From contig CM049317.1 in the NCBI GenBank assembly GCA_026874595.1, forward strand, positions 71,385,618 through 71,449,617: a stretch of 64,000 nt of DNA, in the 5' to 3' direction. Below are positions 1 through 29,870 of the stretch, in pieces (positions within the stretch are counted from its first letter, which is position 1; every line of letters starts with the position of its first letter). Below the pieces are notes generated by a model that saw only the letters and a program-made list of their open reading frames with translations, searched no databases and was not told the origin of the DNA. A program made the translations under genes and the position numbers. The stretch is from Sipunculus nudus (lineage: Eukaryota > Annelida > Sipuncula > Golfingiida > Sipunculidae).

Positions 1-587
1 ACCTACACCGGATATGATAAAAAGGAACTATATGATTACAACTTCACTTTATTTCATTGACTCAGTCACACAATATTGTAACAAACACAGAGGCTCTTCA
101 GATTGCTGAATTAATTGTGTTCATAAAAGCCGATATCCCACAACGCTTCACTCATATATTTAATATAATATAATAAAGTATTAATTGCACTATATGAGTT
201 CTTACTCAAGTTGGATAGTGATCTGATAAAAGATTTGTCAAATCGGGAACTTTAGATTCTGCGTCGATCGTGCATGCTTAAAATCGGCTACTATGAATTT
301 ATAGCATTCCATAACCCTGACCACTATAAACATACTTTTCTAGCAAGAATCGAAAATGTATCAGTCTGGCTTCAACTCAGGGTCTGGAAAATAGGTATTT
401 ACCAACCTAACTTATAACTATAAATCGACCTCATACTGTTACAAAGTGATCTGTATGTAAACTATTTCCGTTTCATACGCCAGGTTTTGGAAGTCTGAGA
501 CTATAATCACACAAACACTTCGCCAAAAATCCTGAACCCGCATTAATCATACGTAATTGGCTTTCAACAGATGCTTTTTGTATGATT
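1..587. other. Non-coding flank, 3' side of the CYP4 pseudogene
   Basis: AT-rich sequence with no open frame, exon-like block or repeat that I can name. It lies just downstream of the stop codon of the broken P450 copy, so it would include that gene's old 3' UTR. Confidence 0.5.
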
Positions 588-1100
588 TTATTCTTCAAAT
601 TTATGCCTTTCTTTTACATTGAGCCACAGACCATCTTTTGCGCGGAGAACTAGTTCTGGACACTTGAACGGTTCCATCGCTACACTGAACTCAAAATGTT
701 TCAGCAAGAGGTCGCTGCAGGTCTTCAGCTCATTCATGGCTAAGTTCTTGCCAATACAATTCCTAAAAATAGCGTAAGAAACGATTGTTTGACTGAGCTT
801 TTATGGTAAAATGTGAAAATCTATATTTCTTAAATATGTTTTTCAACACATTTCTACCAATTTCAACTTCCAGGAACTATCAGGGGATAGGATTTTTAAC
901 ATTAACCATACTGCGTTGCATCGACATAAAACTAGCTTCTGTGCCCTGGAAATATTCATAGACCAACATGTCAACGCTTGTCCGAGATAAAGCATACAAA
1001 CATATACGAAGTGCAAATTCTTGAAATAACCTAAGATAAAACATAAATTTGCCCATTTCATTTAAAAGCGGAAAGCTATAGATCAGTAAAATATGTATTA

Positions 1101-1292
<192 letters not shown>

Positions 1293-1689
1293 TCAGGCCT
1301 ATGCACTCGTAGGTCATGACCGGTCTGATCCAGGTTTATAAAGATATATCTACCCCTGAGCCACAGAAGCCGTTATGTGCTGTTCAGATTTTAGGCTTAA
1401 TGTTTACAATGTGTGCCCTATCTGACTGCTCAGAATTATGTTTTTGGCCAGTATTTGCAGAATATAGGTCACAATGCCCTAAGTTCAAGTTTCCAAGGAG
1501 AATTGTCTAAGACGTGACTGGATATCACGTTAGAACATTCTAGGGCTAACTCTCGTGTCAGACTGTTTGAAATCCCAAGATAAAGCTTTCGGCCAGTATC
1601 TAACAGAATATTGGCCACATTGAACAAATTTCAAGTGTTCAAGTAGATCCTTTATGGATCTCCCAGGATGTCAAGTTGGATGATTGCAG

Positions 1690-1804
1690 ATTCATCTGTT
1701 ACGATTTGAGCCCTGTTTCGATTTGTGTCCCGGACGGACGGCCCGACGGACGACAGACAAACAGTGATCGTTAAATCTCAGATGCCTTTTGGTCAGCTGA
1801 GCTA
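1690..1804 (+). mobile_element. 3' end of a Helitron-like (HINE/pearl-type) element
   Basis: A GGACGGAC/GACAGACA-type microsatellite (about 1733-1761) is followed by AGTGATC and then a hairpin, CTCAGATG-loop-CAGCTGAG, near 1778-1802. The same order and hairpin occur at 60110-60190. It sits inside the interval where the middle exons of the CYP4 pseudogene should be. The left part (about 1270-1690) is too diverged to delimit. Confidence 0.55.
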
Positions 1805-4433
1805 GAAACTTTTGCAGATTAATGTACGGAAGTATGTTATGTTAATATTCTTGTGTGCCTGATATTTTTCATGTAATCTATAAAACAAACCAAAAAGCTT
1901 TACGTTGGTTCATTATCTCCATGCATTACTACTCATTACTTCGTATCAAATTCTTTGTTAATTGATTTGCCTTTCATACAATACTCCGGTGATACCTTGA
2001 TGTATTCCTGTTGATCTTTGTAGTGATGTCCATATGTCGTGAAATGTACCAATGTTAAGTTATCCTTCCGTATATGTGCACATATTAATCTGAATTTTAA
2101 ATACCCGTTTAAGTGAGCCAGAATATTAAAGTTTAAAGATTAACTGAAACCTTTAACTGCATTCAACTAAGATATGCATAAACGGGTTTTGTGTGATTGC
2201 AACTTGAGGTTCATCCGTGCGATGACCAGCGACTGGGACGATTACACAAGCAGGACCTGTAGGTGCTACTGCCCTGAAAAAAGTTAAAAACCAAACTGGT
2301 TTGCAGTTGCACTATGGAACTTTGCAGATGTACATGCTCAGGTTAAGAAATAATTCAGTAAGCTTTATACAGAAATTTGTTCTGACAAGAACAAACACCA
2401 TGATAACACACCTGAGTATGTCTGTGTATGTGTGCATGTATGTGCAGCCAGCGTTATACCTATCCACGGCTCGGCGTAACTGTAGACGAAGTGTTCTTTA
2501 GCTTCTGCAAAAATAGGAGGAAAATCATTAACTGAGCAGACATTTATTTATTTTTTATATATATTTAGCGACTACTCGACTTGGCGTATCACTGGTCACT
2601 GACTTTTGAAGTGGTTTTGGAAACGTAGGTCATAAATTACCTCCTCATGCGACTTTTATTATTCTCGGTAACCTAATAAGGTATGAAAAATTTGATCATA
2701 GACCGATAAACCTCTGCACCATTTCTTTATAAAACTTTCAGATACCACGTAAAAGCCCACCCAACTCCACACCCCCTCCCCATCCCCCCCCCCCCCCACC
2801 CCCTCCCCTCCCTCTCACATCTCGAATGAACAGGTTACCATACAGAAGAAATTTTTTTTTCATGGTGCAGAAAACTGCCACGCTCTACTAGCTAGAATAA
2901 GAGCGAACTCGATGCGATGATAGTTATACACATTCAGCCGTATGTTAATTTACTCTAATAGTTTCCCTACCACGATTTTCCCGTCTCAGACTGCTAGCGA
3001 ATCCTGCTATACGTTTGGATTAGTAGTACAAAAACGTCATTCTGCTCTTAAATTAACCTATACATATCGAATTGCCATCAATCTTTTAGCAGATACATTG
3101 GCGCACGAACGATATCCTCAGTGCACTGTGTTTCATATAGGGCCCTTTATTAAACGCTTACGATTACGGATACCTAGGCCGCCGTTAACCAACAGACTCA
3201 AACCTGGAAAATCACAATTGGGGTGACTAATATGAATATACTTATTAATAAAGTCAAGACAAAAAGGAGATGATACATAGTATAGACATGCCCAAAAGTG
3301 AACGAATAACGGACATAAATATTTAAACATCTAACAGGAATTATAATTTCTTAAATATAAAAAAAATATTGAATGCTTAACGATATACAATTAATTACTT
3401 TTTAACAATTTACAAGGAAATGTTTATGGAAAATTGAAGGGTTGTTTTCACCATACTGTCGTTGACAATATTGCCTTCATGTCTTCTGGTACATCAGTGT
3501 GATCTGGTTTCTGAACGGTCCAAAGCTGGTTTTTATAGTATCGCCATATTTCGTCATCCAGTGTTTCAGCACAGGATGTAGATCATTAGCTGATTTTATC
3601 TGAAAGTGACGTCATCATTTCCATAGAAATAACATTTTGTAGAGCGGATGCGTATGCCAAGGTAAAACAATAAATATTCTGTTCTGAAAGTCTTTAAATT
3701 CTTTATTAAAATGTGTCTGGGAATTTAGTAAAATGTTTCTCATTTAAAGTTGTTTTAGATGCATATTTAGCGGGATTCAAGTATATACAAATTCAAACAC
3801 TTTACCCAGTTCTTTCTAATGTTATATGTGTTTTAATGAAATTCACATTTTGTTTTAACAAAATATTTTAAAATTTAGTAAATTGAATTTCCAAAGGCAC
3901 ACAATTTTAAGACATCAATAATGGCTGTTGTTTTAGTGAGTACATGACAATACCTCTAACCTGTTTGGTTTTGTTTTTCCATAAATAGGTGAAAACGTTA
4001 ACAAATTAATTCCTTATCAACTTATAAATTGTCCAAAGATGCTGCCTGTAGAAATGGCTACATCTGATTGAGACATATGTAAAGTGTTATCGTTATCAAA
4101 ATTAAATGTAATATCGTGGGTGACTTATCGTCTTCTTTTTTGTGTATTTTTTTTTTTTTTTTACTTCTGCATTACTCGATAAATGTCATTTTAAGAAAAG
4201 TTAGGTATCATTATATACATGTTATCAACTCGTGAAATTATCCAGAAAGTGTTCTTAACAAATGTTCAATTATGTGACCCATGCTCCAAATGTTTTTTAA
4301 CTTTTGTTTATAAGAATTATATGACCGATGTTCCAAATGTTTTTAACTTTTGTTTATTAAAAATTACATATGTTGCGTAAAAAAGGGGAATCATAATTGT
4401 TCCAGGGGTGTCTGGAACCCCTTACATGCTTAC
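1805..4433. other. Remnant intronic DNA of the CYP4 pseudogene, no exon recognised
   Basis: No P450 exon, RNA gene or named repeat was found. A C-rich run (about 2784-2797) and T-rich tracts near 4150 are the only simple-sequence features. Confidence 0.45.
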
Positions 4434-4637
4434 ATCTTTGATGTTCCCCCAGAACCAATGTTTAGGCGGTCCAGGAATGTCCTTCAAGAACTGGTCCTCT
4501 CGGAACTTCTTCTGTAGCAGTGACGTCAGCAGATGCAGCAACCGTAGGGTGATATCCAGGACCAAAGTCACACCCACAAGAGTCCTGGCTCCATTAAAAT
4601 TCCAATCAGGGAAGACTGATGCTAATAGTGAACTCAT

Positions 4638-7600
4638 CCTGTTGATTCAAGCAGAACAATAAATATTAAAGAGAAACGGCATTATTGTCGTTGGGGTTTC
4701 TCTCTTAAAGTTGTGTGTGTAGGCTATTTATTTACAAATTGTGTCATTTTATAAATCGAGGAGCAACAGCAACATTTTTAAATATTAAACTGTTTTTAGT
4801 AATAGATTTTTTACATGTAGAAACATATGTGTGATGTCCTTTATTCAAAATTGCAGTTTACGGAGGTTTACTTTCAAAATTTACAGCGGGCAGTGGAATT
4901 ATATCTCGTACAGTGGGTGAAAAATTACAAAAAGGCAAAATGCAATAAATGTTTATTCTAATAAAAAAAATCCAACATTAGATAAAAATGTGCAAACCGA
5001 TTATCTCGATTCAATGTATACTTGGAAGCAATTCTATCCAATGGTATTTTGACCATGAAATTCTAAAATATCTAAGAACATACCAGGATGATTGGTGCAA
5101 GTTTAAAAAATCTGATATTCACTCTTCCGTATTCTTAGTTTTTAAGGAATTGTCTGTGGCTTCACGTTTATAAGGTGTGATAAATATGGTGTGAAATCCA
5201 AGTTGAAATATTAAAAGTGTTAAATTCAGCTGTTGGTTCTTGTATTGGCTTTTTTTCATGTCATTTTGTGAAAAGCGAAAGAGGGCCTCATATCTGGTAC
5301 AAAGTTAAATGGTATCACAGTTTATATTCAGGTTGGAGAAATTAATAACAAAATTTCAAATGGTACCCGCAGATGGATGAGGAGGCTATGTGAGATATAC
5401 TTACTGTGGATATGGGTATGGTGCAATATAATAGTAACCGCTAAACAAAAGTGTTACTTCCCAGCACATCAAAATCTTATGTCATAGACACCTGTAGCTA
5501 TGCGAAGTATACAGGATGATCAGAACACAGACGCACGAACATTTCTGTTATATTTACATATTACACCGTGGGACCCTCTTTATGAGACAACATGTTTAAC
5601 CCAGCTCTGGATGTTTATGTTATTGGCGTAATTATTATGCATTGAGACCATAGGACCTATGTCTTAAGTTCGTTAAAAGTATGTTATTTATGTACATTAA
5701 TAGCCGTGATCATACTTATTAAGTAAATGCTTTATCTTATTCTTTATTCGCTGACTGATTCTTATGTTTTATTTATATGCATATATTTAGTCAGGGGACA
5801 GTGACATACATGTAATTTTGCTGTGTTGAGATCTTTTTCATCTTAACATGGGTCAGGACTGTGACTTTTTTTCACCTTTACTTAGGTCATGATTGTGAGA
5901 GCAGTTCTTAGTCCAATGCACCTCCAAATGAAAGTAATACAGGTGTAACAGAAGCAATTTTAAAGGGCATCACCGTAAGCCTGAAATTCGTGATCCTGAT
6001 TTTGCACAGTTGATGTCTCGGGTATTTGACGGAAGTCCGACTTTTTTACAACATTTAGGGGCGAATAATATCTTGAACGAACTGGCAGATCCACTATCGT
6101 CTGCTGTCCACTTTCCTATTTACTGCCACCTTTAAATCATAGAGACGCCTACCAGAAAACCACGATTCTTGTTCTTTCAAACTTGACTATTATTTAAAAT
6201 TACTTGTTTCAATCAGCTACTCAATGATATTTGAAATGTATTTGTAAATGGTTATTCGAATAAAACAATGCAATGCATGCACGAACATTCTCGAGTATCG
6301 CTGATTCACGACCAGTTTTCTAACATCTACATAAATATTAAACATGCCAGTATTAAACACGCGAGTAATTGTGTTGCAGCTGATATATATAAAGTAAAAA
6401 TTGATTCCATGCCTTGTCAGAATAACTTCCAGTCACTACCTTCTGTTCTGGCTTGTACACTTAAAAAGGCATGACTGTCAGAGAACCATTAATAGTTATA
6501 TAATTTTCCGTCAGGTAACGATATATGTCGTAGGTGTTGCCATGAAGTTAGAGGAAGTCTTATAACCTTAATCCACAGTGACAGTCTACATAAACTCGCT
6601 CACTTGGTTACATTTATGGTTTATAGATTAATGGATTTATATTATAATAGAAATGAATCAGCTACTCATTGATAATAACGAGTCTTTTGCTGCGCAGTCT
6701 CCAATCTCTGTGGACCAGTCAACTTAAGCATCCGAATTCCTCCCCTAAAAGAAACTGATTCAGGTAAACTTTCTGGCAGGTGGCAATAGTTTGTTCCCAA
6801 GTTGAGTAAGCCCTAGTTCCAATTGACTGTGTATGGATTTATGGTACTTTTTAACAATGTTAGGGATAAAGTGTGCAGGAAGCTTGGGGTAATGTATGTA
6901 AAATAGCTTGAGACGGCCAGCCTAAGAGAATTTTCTGTAGAGAAACGTGATAGGCAACCAAGGTCTGCAGGGTATTCTAACAATGATTCGATTTGATATC
7001 ATACATTTGAAATGTTTTTTCTACTTATATTTTATGGAGGACATGAACATTGCAATTACAACTGAATCTACACGTGGAATCCTACTCTAAAAGGATTGGT
7101 GGCAAATAACAGAGACGAATAAAATAACACCAAAAGCTGGACATTTATTCAATCAATAACATTTATATAAAAATATAATATATTTGATATACATAAAGTT
7201 ACATTACAAAATTAACAGCAAATTTCCGACAAACTGATTTAATGGAAATATCCGTGAGGGAGCAAGTTTGCGCGAGTAGTACATGTAGATTACCTAGTTC
7301 GGTGCGTGTTAAGAAAGGTTCTATCAAAATGTCCGGGAATGGATTATGCTCAATCACCTAGCTTGACCTGTGAATCAGAAATGTGAATAGTCTATGCAAA
7401 GCAGCTTTAGAGTGTTGAAATATTATCCTGTTGGTAATGATGGTTGCATATGTAATTACGATAGGCAATAAATGGCCATCGAATCAACCATTTTTGTGTC
7501 GTTTAGAATGTGACACTGGGTCTTCAAAAGTAGGCTCCAAAGGCTATGAGCAATTTTGTTCCACTGAACAACGCTGACTAAAAACACAACAGAACCACTA

Positions 7601-8154
7601 TGTTTAACCCAAAAGGTGTAAGTTTTAAACCAGTCACATTTTTATACTTAACGTTCATCATTTTTCTGGTTCTTTTTAAACTGTAGCCAATCTGCGTATC
7701 GGTATCTTAAAAGTTGGCTTGCTTCATCAACGCACGTTCCCCCAGGGCGCTTGTTATTGTAGTTGCGTCAAATGCAGGTGCTTTGACGTCGGAAAAGTTA
7801 GCAGGTACAAACAACCTCGTTTACTCACCGCCGTTATCATGTTTGTGAAGATTCACTGATTAATACGCTGAATCCGATGTCCCCGACACTTAAATTTTTT
7901 ATCGAGACAGGCAAGACGCTCACAAATGGGTTTGCCTGAAGATTAATACGTGTAAAATACAACAGAACGAAGTTTTATGTGACTGTAAACTGATCGTGGA
8001 TATTTAAGCTTAAAACGATAAAGCGTTAATGTACACAAAGTCATGGCATCACACAACTGATTGGAAATCCTGCAGTTCGAGTTTCCAAAGCGTGTATTTT
8101 AGGCAATATTTAAGGAAACTATCTTCCGCTTTATGCAGATTTTAAATAAACCTA
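4638..8154. other. Intergenic region between the two CYP4 copies
   Basis: About 3.5 kb of AT-rich sequence. It would hold the promoter of the broken copy (just above 4637) and the 3' UTR of the intact gene (just below 8155). I see no convincing exon, RNA gene or delimited repeat; the short open frames lack family resemblance. Confidence 0.45.
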
Positions 8155-23652
<15,498 letters not shown>

Positions 23653-23689
23653 TCTGAAAGTGGATAAAAATGTTCGTACATAGCAGATA

Positions 23690-24235
23690 CTCCTGTATAT
23701 TTAATAATATAATTTATACTCGAAAATGTTTAACAATATGTAACAATATATACAATTCATATATATTTTAATTAAGGTGCCATAAATAATTATAAATATA
23801 ATTTTATAATTTTAAAATTTTATATTTAAGGTGCTCTTAAATATTCAACAATATAATTGTATACAATTATATAATATATAATAATACAATTAGTATATTT
23901 ATCTGCTAGGTGTTCATAAATAGTTAACAATATAATTTTATATGTTTATCTGCAAGGAACTCACAAATATTTAACAGTTTAATTTAATATTTGTATATTT
24001 AAGGTGCCCTCTAATATTAAACAATATAATTTGATATATTCATATTCAAGGTACTAGTACTCGTAAAAATTCAACAATATAATTTAACATATTTAAATTT
24101 AAGGTGCTCTTAAACATTCCACAATTCAATTTAATATATTCATGTTCAAGGTGTCATAAAGATTTAACATTATATTTAATATTTAACATTATAATTTAAT
24201 ATATTTATATTCAAGGTGCTCATGGATATTTATCA
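23690..24235. repeat. AT-rich minisatellite directly upstream of the CYP4 start
   Basis: About nine degenerate copies, mostly 47-54 bp apart, are marked by AAGGTGCTC followed by ATTTAACAATATAATTTA. AAGGTGC-type motifs start near 23774, 23828, 23906, 23954, 24001, 24049, 24101, 24148 and 24213. The array ends 40-50 bp from the P450 ATG, so it overlaps the expected promoter/5' UTR. Confidence 0.8.
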
Positions 24236-24529
24236 GAATAGAAAAATTATTCCCATTTCCCTTATGATAAAGCCTTTTGAGCTTCTTGAGGTTTCTGTCT
24301 GACACAGGATAAATTCGACTTCAGTGATTCTCGGGCGGTAAATGTAAGTACATTTGCAGCATGCGTGTCTGTGTTTGTCTATAAGTTAACATTCTGTACC
24401 ATAGGGGTGTATGAACTTATAATTACCAGCAGGTTATGATATCATGTTGGTATTTCATCAGGAATAAAGCTTTGTGTCAGAGCAGACAAACAGGTCAATC
24501 AGTGCACGTCCGCTAAAGCCAATGCTTTC

Positions 24530-24681
24530 CACGCACGCCAGAACAGATCTTCTTTCAAGAAAACACTATTTTATAGGCATGTACTTTATGTACTTGTATA
24601 TTTTAATGCGATTTAATTAGATATGTACATCTGCAAAATTTCTTTCCGGTTTAGGACCACGTGACAGGGCAGTTACACGTG
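24530..24681. promoter_or_regulatory. Possible XRE and E-box cluster upstream of CYP4
   Basis: CACGCACGCCA at 24530-24540 contains, on the minus strand, TGGCGTG, which fits the xenobiotic response core TNGCGTG. Two CACGTG/ACGTG motifs follow at about 24658 and 24676. They lie about 0.9-1 kb upstream of the P450 start. Such short motifs arise by chance, and CYP4 genes are not classical AhR targets. Confidence 0.25.
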
Positions 24682-26367
24682 CTTTCTCTCATGTCTCATT
24701 TGTATCCCGGTGTTAACCATGCCTGGTGACTACCGCACGTTCCTGCCCTTTGTGTGTAATCTTCCTCATTACAGGTTTATACCATCGAGGAACCCCTGAG
24801 AGGCGCACCCGTATGCCTTGCGACCGTGCGTTCCTATTTATCACATTAAGCCGGCAGAGAGCACGCTCTGGGTAGAGGCCGAATGTCAAAAATTACACCA
24901 TTCCTCGACTGAGACCCGAAGCTGAGAACTCCCGACTCTTGAGTCCTGTTCTCTTCTCCTAATCCACAAACCGGTCAGATAACGCGATGTTAGAAAGCCA
25001 TGCATGGGCTGGAAAAGTGAGCTTCATATTCCAATGTACCGTTCGCTAAACCAAAACACTCAGGTTCTTGTGTGCATCATAACACGTTTATCCTTCATTA
25101 TACGTGTATTATGCCCTCCCTTTTTAATTGCTACCGTGGTTATGAAAGAGTTCTCTGTTGCATTTTCCATACGACAGCTTTTTCTTCTTATACGATTTTT
25201 ATTTCTTTGCACCTTAACTTTGATATATACATCTTAAATATATATGCTACAGAAATCTTCACATTTTTCAGTATGTTGTACGCCTGGTCATGTATTAATT
25301 ATATTACTGTACGGCCGAATATAATGGTAAAATGATATAATATAATTAATACCAAATATAATATAAAGACCGGGGAGGAAATGTGTGAAGGATGGGACTG
25401 ACATCGTCGGCGATGTCACACTATATACTAGTAAACACACCTTTACCTTTTTAACTTTTTTTTAAACCAGTGCTTTCTGTCGAGTGTAATAAATTTAATG
25501 CATCCTTGTTTCTTCTTTAAATAGGCCTACATTGTACGAAGGAAACAGTAACTACAGTAACATACTATAGAGAATTATAGGGAGGCTTTCAAGTATGGAC
25601 TAGAAATCCATTATGAGACCTGCCACGCTCTCGGTGTCGTATCATGGAGAGCCTTACACCAGATTAACTGGTATACCGTGGAAATACTCGGCCAACGTTA
25701 GTTACCTTATAACATGTCAACCTGAAGGTGCCATGTATATATGCCATGTCATAACAGACTCACCTGAATTAATCCAAGAGACCTTGAATGACTGGGAGAC
25801 CAGAGAAAAACAGCGGTGGTCTGTTTACTGTCCTCAGGTCGACCTACATAATGACTGGGGCACGCGCGGCCACATACATTTATACGTACACTCAGAGACG
25901 CGCAGCGGTCTCATTTATCATACTATATCGCTGATAATATGTTAATTTAAAGGTAGGGGAGTACCGAGTAATTGGACACATGGCTAATGTAAGACCACGC
26001 CGATCTCCAAGCAAGGTCTGTACAAACCCCAACTGGTGATACGATCATTTCTTCCGAAAAGCTATAAACGATATCATAGACCAGACCTCGCCTTAAAACA
26101 AAGAATAGCATGGCAGAATGATATGAAGATCCAGACCATGTCTTTTTGTCAGTTCGGAGTTCAGTTACCAATTTGTTGGACATGTACCATTTCTTCACTT
26201 CCATGAAATCATCACACAGCACGTGTCAATGATCTTTTATATTCCGATCAGAAACAATATTCGCGATTTGTCTAAACTATATATTAAAGAATCTTAAAAA
26301 TTACAGTTTATCTGTCAGATGCATTAAAAAGTACTTTAAAATGGCTATCGTGTCTGACCATTATATT

Positions 26368-26370
<3 letters not shown>
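24682..26370. other. Intergenic, no gene recognised
   Basis: Contains a 110-codon plus frame (25613-25945) and a 91-codon minus frame (25947-26222). Neither resembles a family I know nor has neighbouring exon-like blocks. They may be chance frames or fragments of an unknown repeat. Confidence 0.4.

Positions 26371-26413
<43 letters not shown>
26371..26413. repeat. (AT)n microsatellite
   Basis: About 40 bases of alternating AT. Confidence 0.95.
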
Positions 26414-26416
<3 letters not shown>

Positions 26417-26570
26417 TATATGACCTGTGGGTGGCTCTTTCTTTTGAATGAGGATGAAGGTTACCATGCGATCAGAATTATGTGTACTTATTAAGTCTGC
26501 TGGAATTCAGGCTTTAAATGCACGCGTTTACACACAGCGAATCTCAAAGGCTTATTTTACTGTTGAGGTA

Positions 26571-26642
26571 CCGTCTGGGTTCGAACCGGGGTTCTTAGCT
26601 TTATGGTCCAAATTTAAACCTTAACCACAAGACCACCGCTAA
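26571..26642 (-). mobile_element. tRNA-derived SINE head
   Basis: On the minus strand TGGTCTTGTGGTTAAGG (A-box-like, about 26635-26619) and GGTTCGAACCC (B box, 26587-26577) have tRNA-like spacing. Cloverleaf arms are incomplete, so it is read as a SINE head and not a tRNA gene. The body and tail are not delimited. Confidence 0.6.
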
Positions 26643-27611
26643 CCCTGCGTGTGGACAAGTTACAGCAGTGTGATTGTAACGCACCGTAACAGCTTGTAAG
26701 TCAAATCTTATCGAATGTCCCGGTGACCAGAAAATATACAGATCAAATATAAAAAAATAAGGGTTAATATATAGGACGATACCGGATATACCTTTGGATC
26801 TGTAAATGACACTTAATCCTGGATGGGATAGAACTCATACCATCGACCACAAGATTTCGGTGTTGAACGCACATTTAAGTCATGTGATTTCTTTGAGTGG
26901 TCGCGTGGATTGAAAAAAAATAACTTAGGCCACCTCTCAACATATTTAGATGACTTGTTACATTAAATTTATATCCGATAAGATAACGGTCTAACCCTCG
27001 AGAGTCAGGTCCCTGCAGCGTTATCACACTGAGTGTAGGTGAGGGGCCGTGATGCATTTGGTATAAGATCCAACGCAGAGGGCGGATACAAAGTATACCA
27101 AACAGTGTGTTTGAACACTTCTTTGATGCAAGGACGACCTATCTATTATATAGTCTCCCTACCAGAAGAGGGGTCTCGGCCACTACACCCCCTTACCTTA
27201 GCATGATCCGTGCCCAGATGTGACAGGTTAATCACTTTGTACTGCCGTGAAACGGCGAATGAGTCATGTTGAATAGGTTTTGCTTGTAATTATGCAGCAC
27301 AGTTAGTGAACTTGTTTTTACGTTACATTTATCATGAATTGTACGTTTCTGATTGTTACCCCCCCCCCCCACACACACACACACACAAACACATATAATT
27401 AGGTCTCCCCAGTAAAAGGGGGAGGCGTATTGGGGTTGATGAGTGTGTTTATATTTCCAAATTCGGAATAAAATATTTGTTGATGTACCTATTTAGGTCC
27501 TCTCTTCTCAAATATGGCTGATTTTAAATGGCAGAAATTCGGACACACTATTAGTCACACTACAGACTTGACTTCCAGGTGAACGCAATTGCATACATCT
27601 AGTTTTAATCT

Positions 27612-27665
<54 letters not shown>

Positions 27666-28984
27666 AATGAAGTTAAACTTTTTAAATACTAGAGTTTTAA
27701 ACTGGGGAATGATCTAACAATGACCATAAAAAGAGAAAATAGTATAAATGTCGAATCATATATATGATTATATATATTATGCTTGATTGTGTGTGCAAAT
27801 TATAGTTTGATGATTTTTAAAGTTTTGTGCTTAGTGGTATTCTCTCTCTATACTTGTTTTGGTTCTTTGAGGTACCCATGCAGATAGAAAGACAAATTCC
27901 TGTCTCCAGAATTTAAAATCCAATAGAACATAATGTGGGTCATAAATGCTGTAGCATTTCTTCATTTATATTTTAAACGCATGTCTCACTCCATCTACAT
28001 AAATAGAGAAACATACAGGTGTCTTGCCCATTTATGATCTCTGCATTTGCACGACTTATACCATTTTAATGGTCGATTTCATCAAACCGAGCATAGATTT
28101 AGTGAATGTCTTGAGCTTATTGACGGTGGCCACAGTCTCGGAATTGTGCTGCTATTGTGGAGCTCTTGTTGCTCAATTTTTTTTTTTCCTTCTCTCTTTT
28201 GATATCTCTTTTTTTTAGCAAATAGTTCAATTAATTTTGGGACCCTTACTCAGCGAAGTTATATATACCGATCTTTATTCGTGAGCTAACTTTCCTGAAA
28301 TCTCATGCACCCTAAACAAGCGAAAGATAGTATTTAACAATTAACAACTGTATTAACTAACATTATCATTTTATTACTTGTGAAAAAATGGAATCATCTC
28401 AGCCAAAAAAATGCTTGAGAAACAGGTTGATGTGAATCGAACAACATGCCATGAATAAAAATAACCGAAGTTTTTACCCTTATTTTAATTTCCCTATCTA
28501 ATCGTACAACTGTGAACTGATCAACACCCTGACATTCTAACTGGTAAATTCCAGACATGTTCTTATATGCGGCCCCGCCCCTTGGTTTGGCTTCGGCAAA
28601 CAACACGTGCAGGTGCACTGACCGACCGTGGAAAACTACCAAAACATTTCTCTGCTAGCTAAAAGAGTCCCATTAAAATCGTACTGACTGAATAAATAAA
28701 CCAATAATGTCCTATAATAAAATTTTATGGTATGCGCTCATTAGTATGATGTCGAAATAAATTCAGCAAGATCAGTCCCATGTTTGAGTTGGTAATGCCA
28801 CACTGACAATCCAGTGGAATGGAACGTGTAGGTTTAAATCCCAAACTAGCAGATACTGGCTCGTGGTGTATGTGAAAGCAAGAGAAAATTACAAAATCAG
28901 ACAATTTGTGGCATAAAATGCATATTGTGCATACAGTGACTTAAATGCAGGTTTATCTAGCAATCGCTATCAGTGTCGAAGGCT
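26643..28984. other. Intergenic with simple repeats
   Basis: Holds a C-run followed by (CA)n at about 27358-27388 and an interrupted (AT)n at about 27612-27660. A plus frame 28024-28218 and a minus frame 28394-28642 show no family features. Confidence 0.45.
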
Positions 28985-29767
28985 CTATGGGGGGGGGGGG
29001 AGCGTTCGGTAGAAAAGTATACACTTGAAGTGATCTGTTTTATTGGCCCTCAAACGACAAGCATTTAGTACAGGAACACTCCGATACAACATTAATATAC
29101 CTTCTGGTGGAGCGTATTTTGAGAGAGGAAGGTTCATATAATGTTGATTTTAGTACGTTTGAAAAATAATATGGACATATACTATATATATGGTCTAAAT
29201 ACTGACATAATTCTGTTTGATGATCCTGGTAGGAATAACTCATACGATAAAAAATTATTTGAATACACACAACATTACATTGAAGATACTAAACGACTGA
29301 TTGTTGCACGAATAAGAATAAATGGGTATAAATCCTTGCGGGGGGGGGGGGTGAATCTTTATCACACCGTCCTTTCATCCATCCATCCATCCATCCATTC
29401 ATTGATAACATCCTGTCTCGTCCTTAACCCTGTATTTCGATATCCTTTATTGTAAGAGACTTATTTCTCACATTCTTGTCTTTATTTCTTCAAAGCCACA
29501 TATCTCTGCAATTATCTTTGCTCAATTACTTGGCCATATCATTGTTACTGAAAGCGGCAAACTGCTACCACTAAGCTATGCTCAATCCTATGCTTTTTGT
29601 AGCATTATGTATATTGTAGTAATCAAATTTGTCAATAAAATAATAACAACTACAATAGGATTTCGGTAGTCTGGGGACAACCTTACCATAGCTCTGACAC
29701 TAAGGTACATGTGTAATATGCGCATGAACTGCAACAAAGTGAAGGTATCTGTGAATATATGTGATGG

Positions 29768-29826
<59 letters not shown>

Positions 29827-29870
29827 TGACTTTACAAAGCCTTGACGTCATTTTATGTCATTTTTTAAGG
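28985..29870 (+). repeat. Long direct repeat, copy 1 (upstream of the lectin)
   Basis: It aligns in the same orientation with 38083-38935 over nearly its whole length. Shared landmarks in order: a G-run, TACAGGAACACTC, GAGGAAGGTTCAT, GGTTTTT-poor AT stretch, a second G-rich patch, CCTTTCATCCATC, CAATTATCTTTGCTCAATTAC, TTGTCAATAAAAT and TTTACAAAG. An (AT)n of about 56 bp (29769-29824) interrupts this copy. It is either a dispersed element or a segmental duplication. Confidence 0.8.

Noticed and set aside
25613-26222. Adjacent plus and minus frames of 110 and 91 codons
   Set aside because: No recognisable motif and no supporting splice context.
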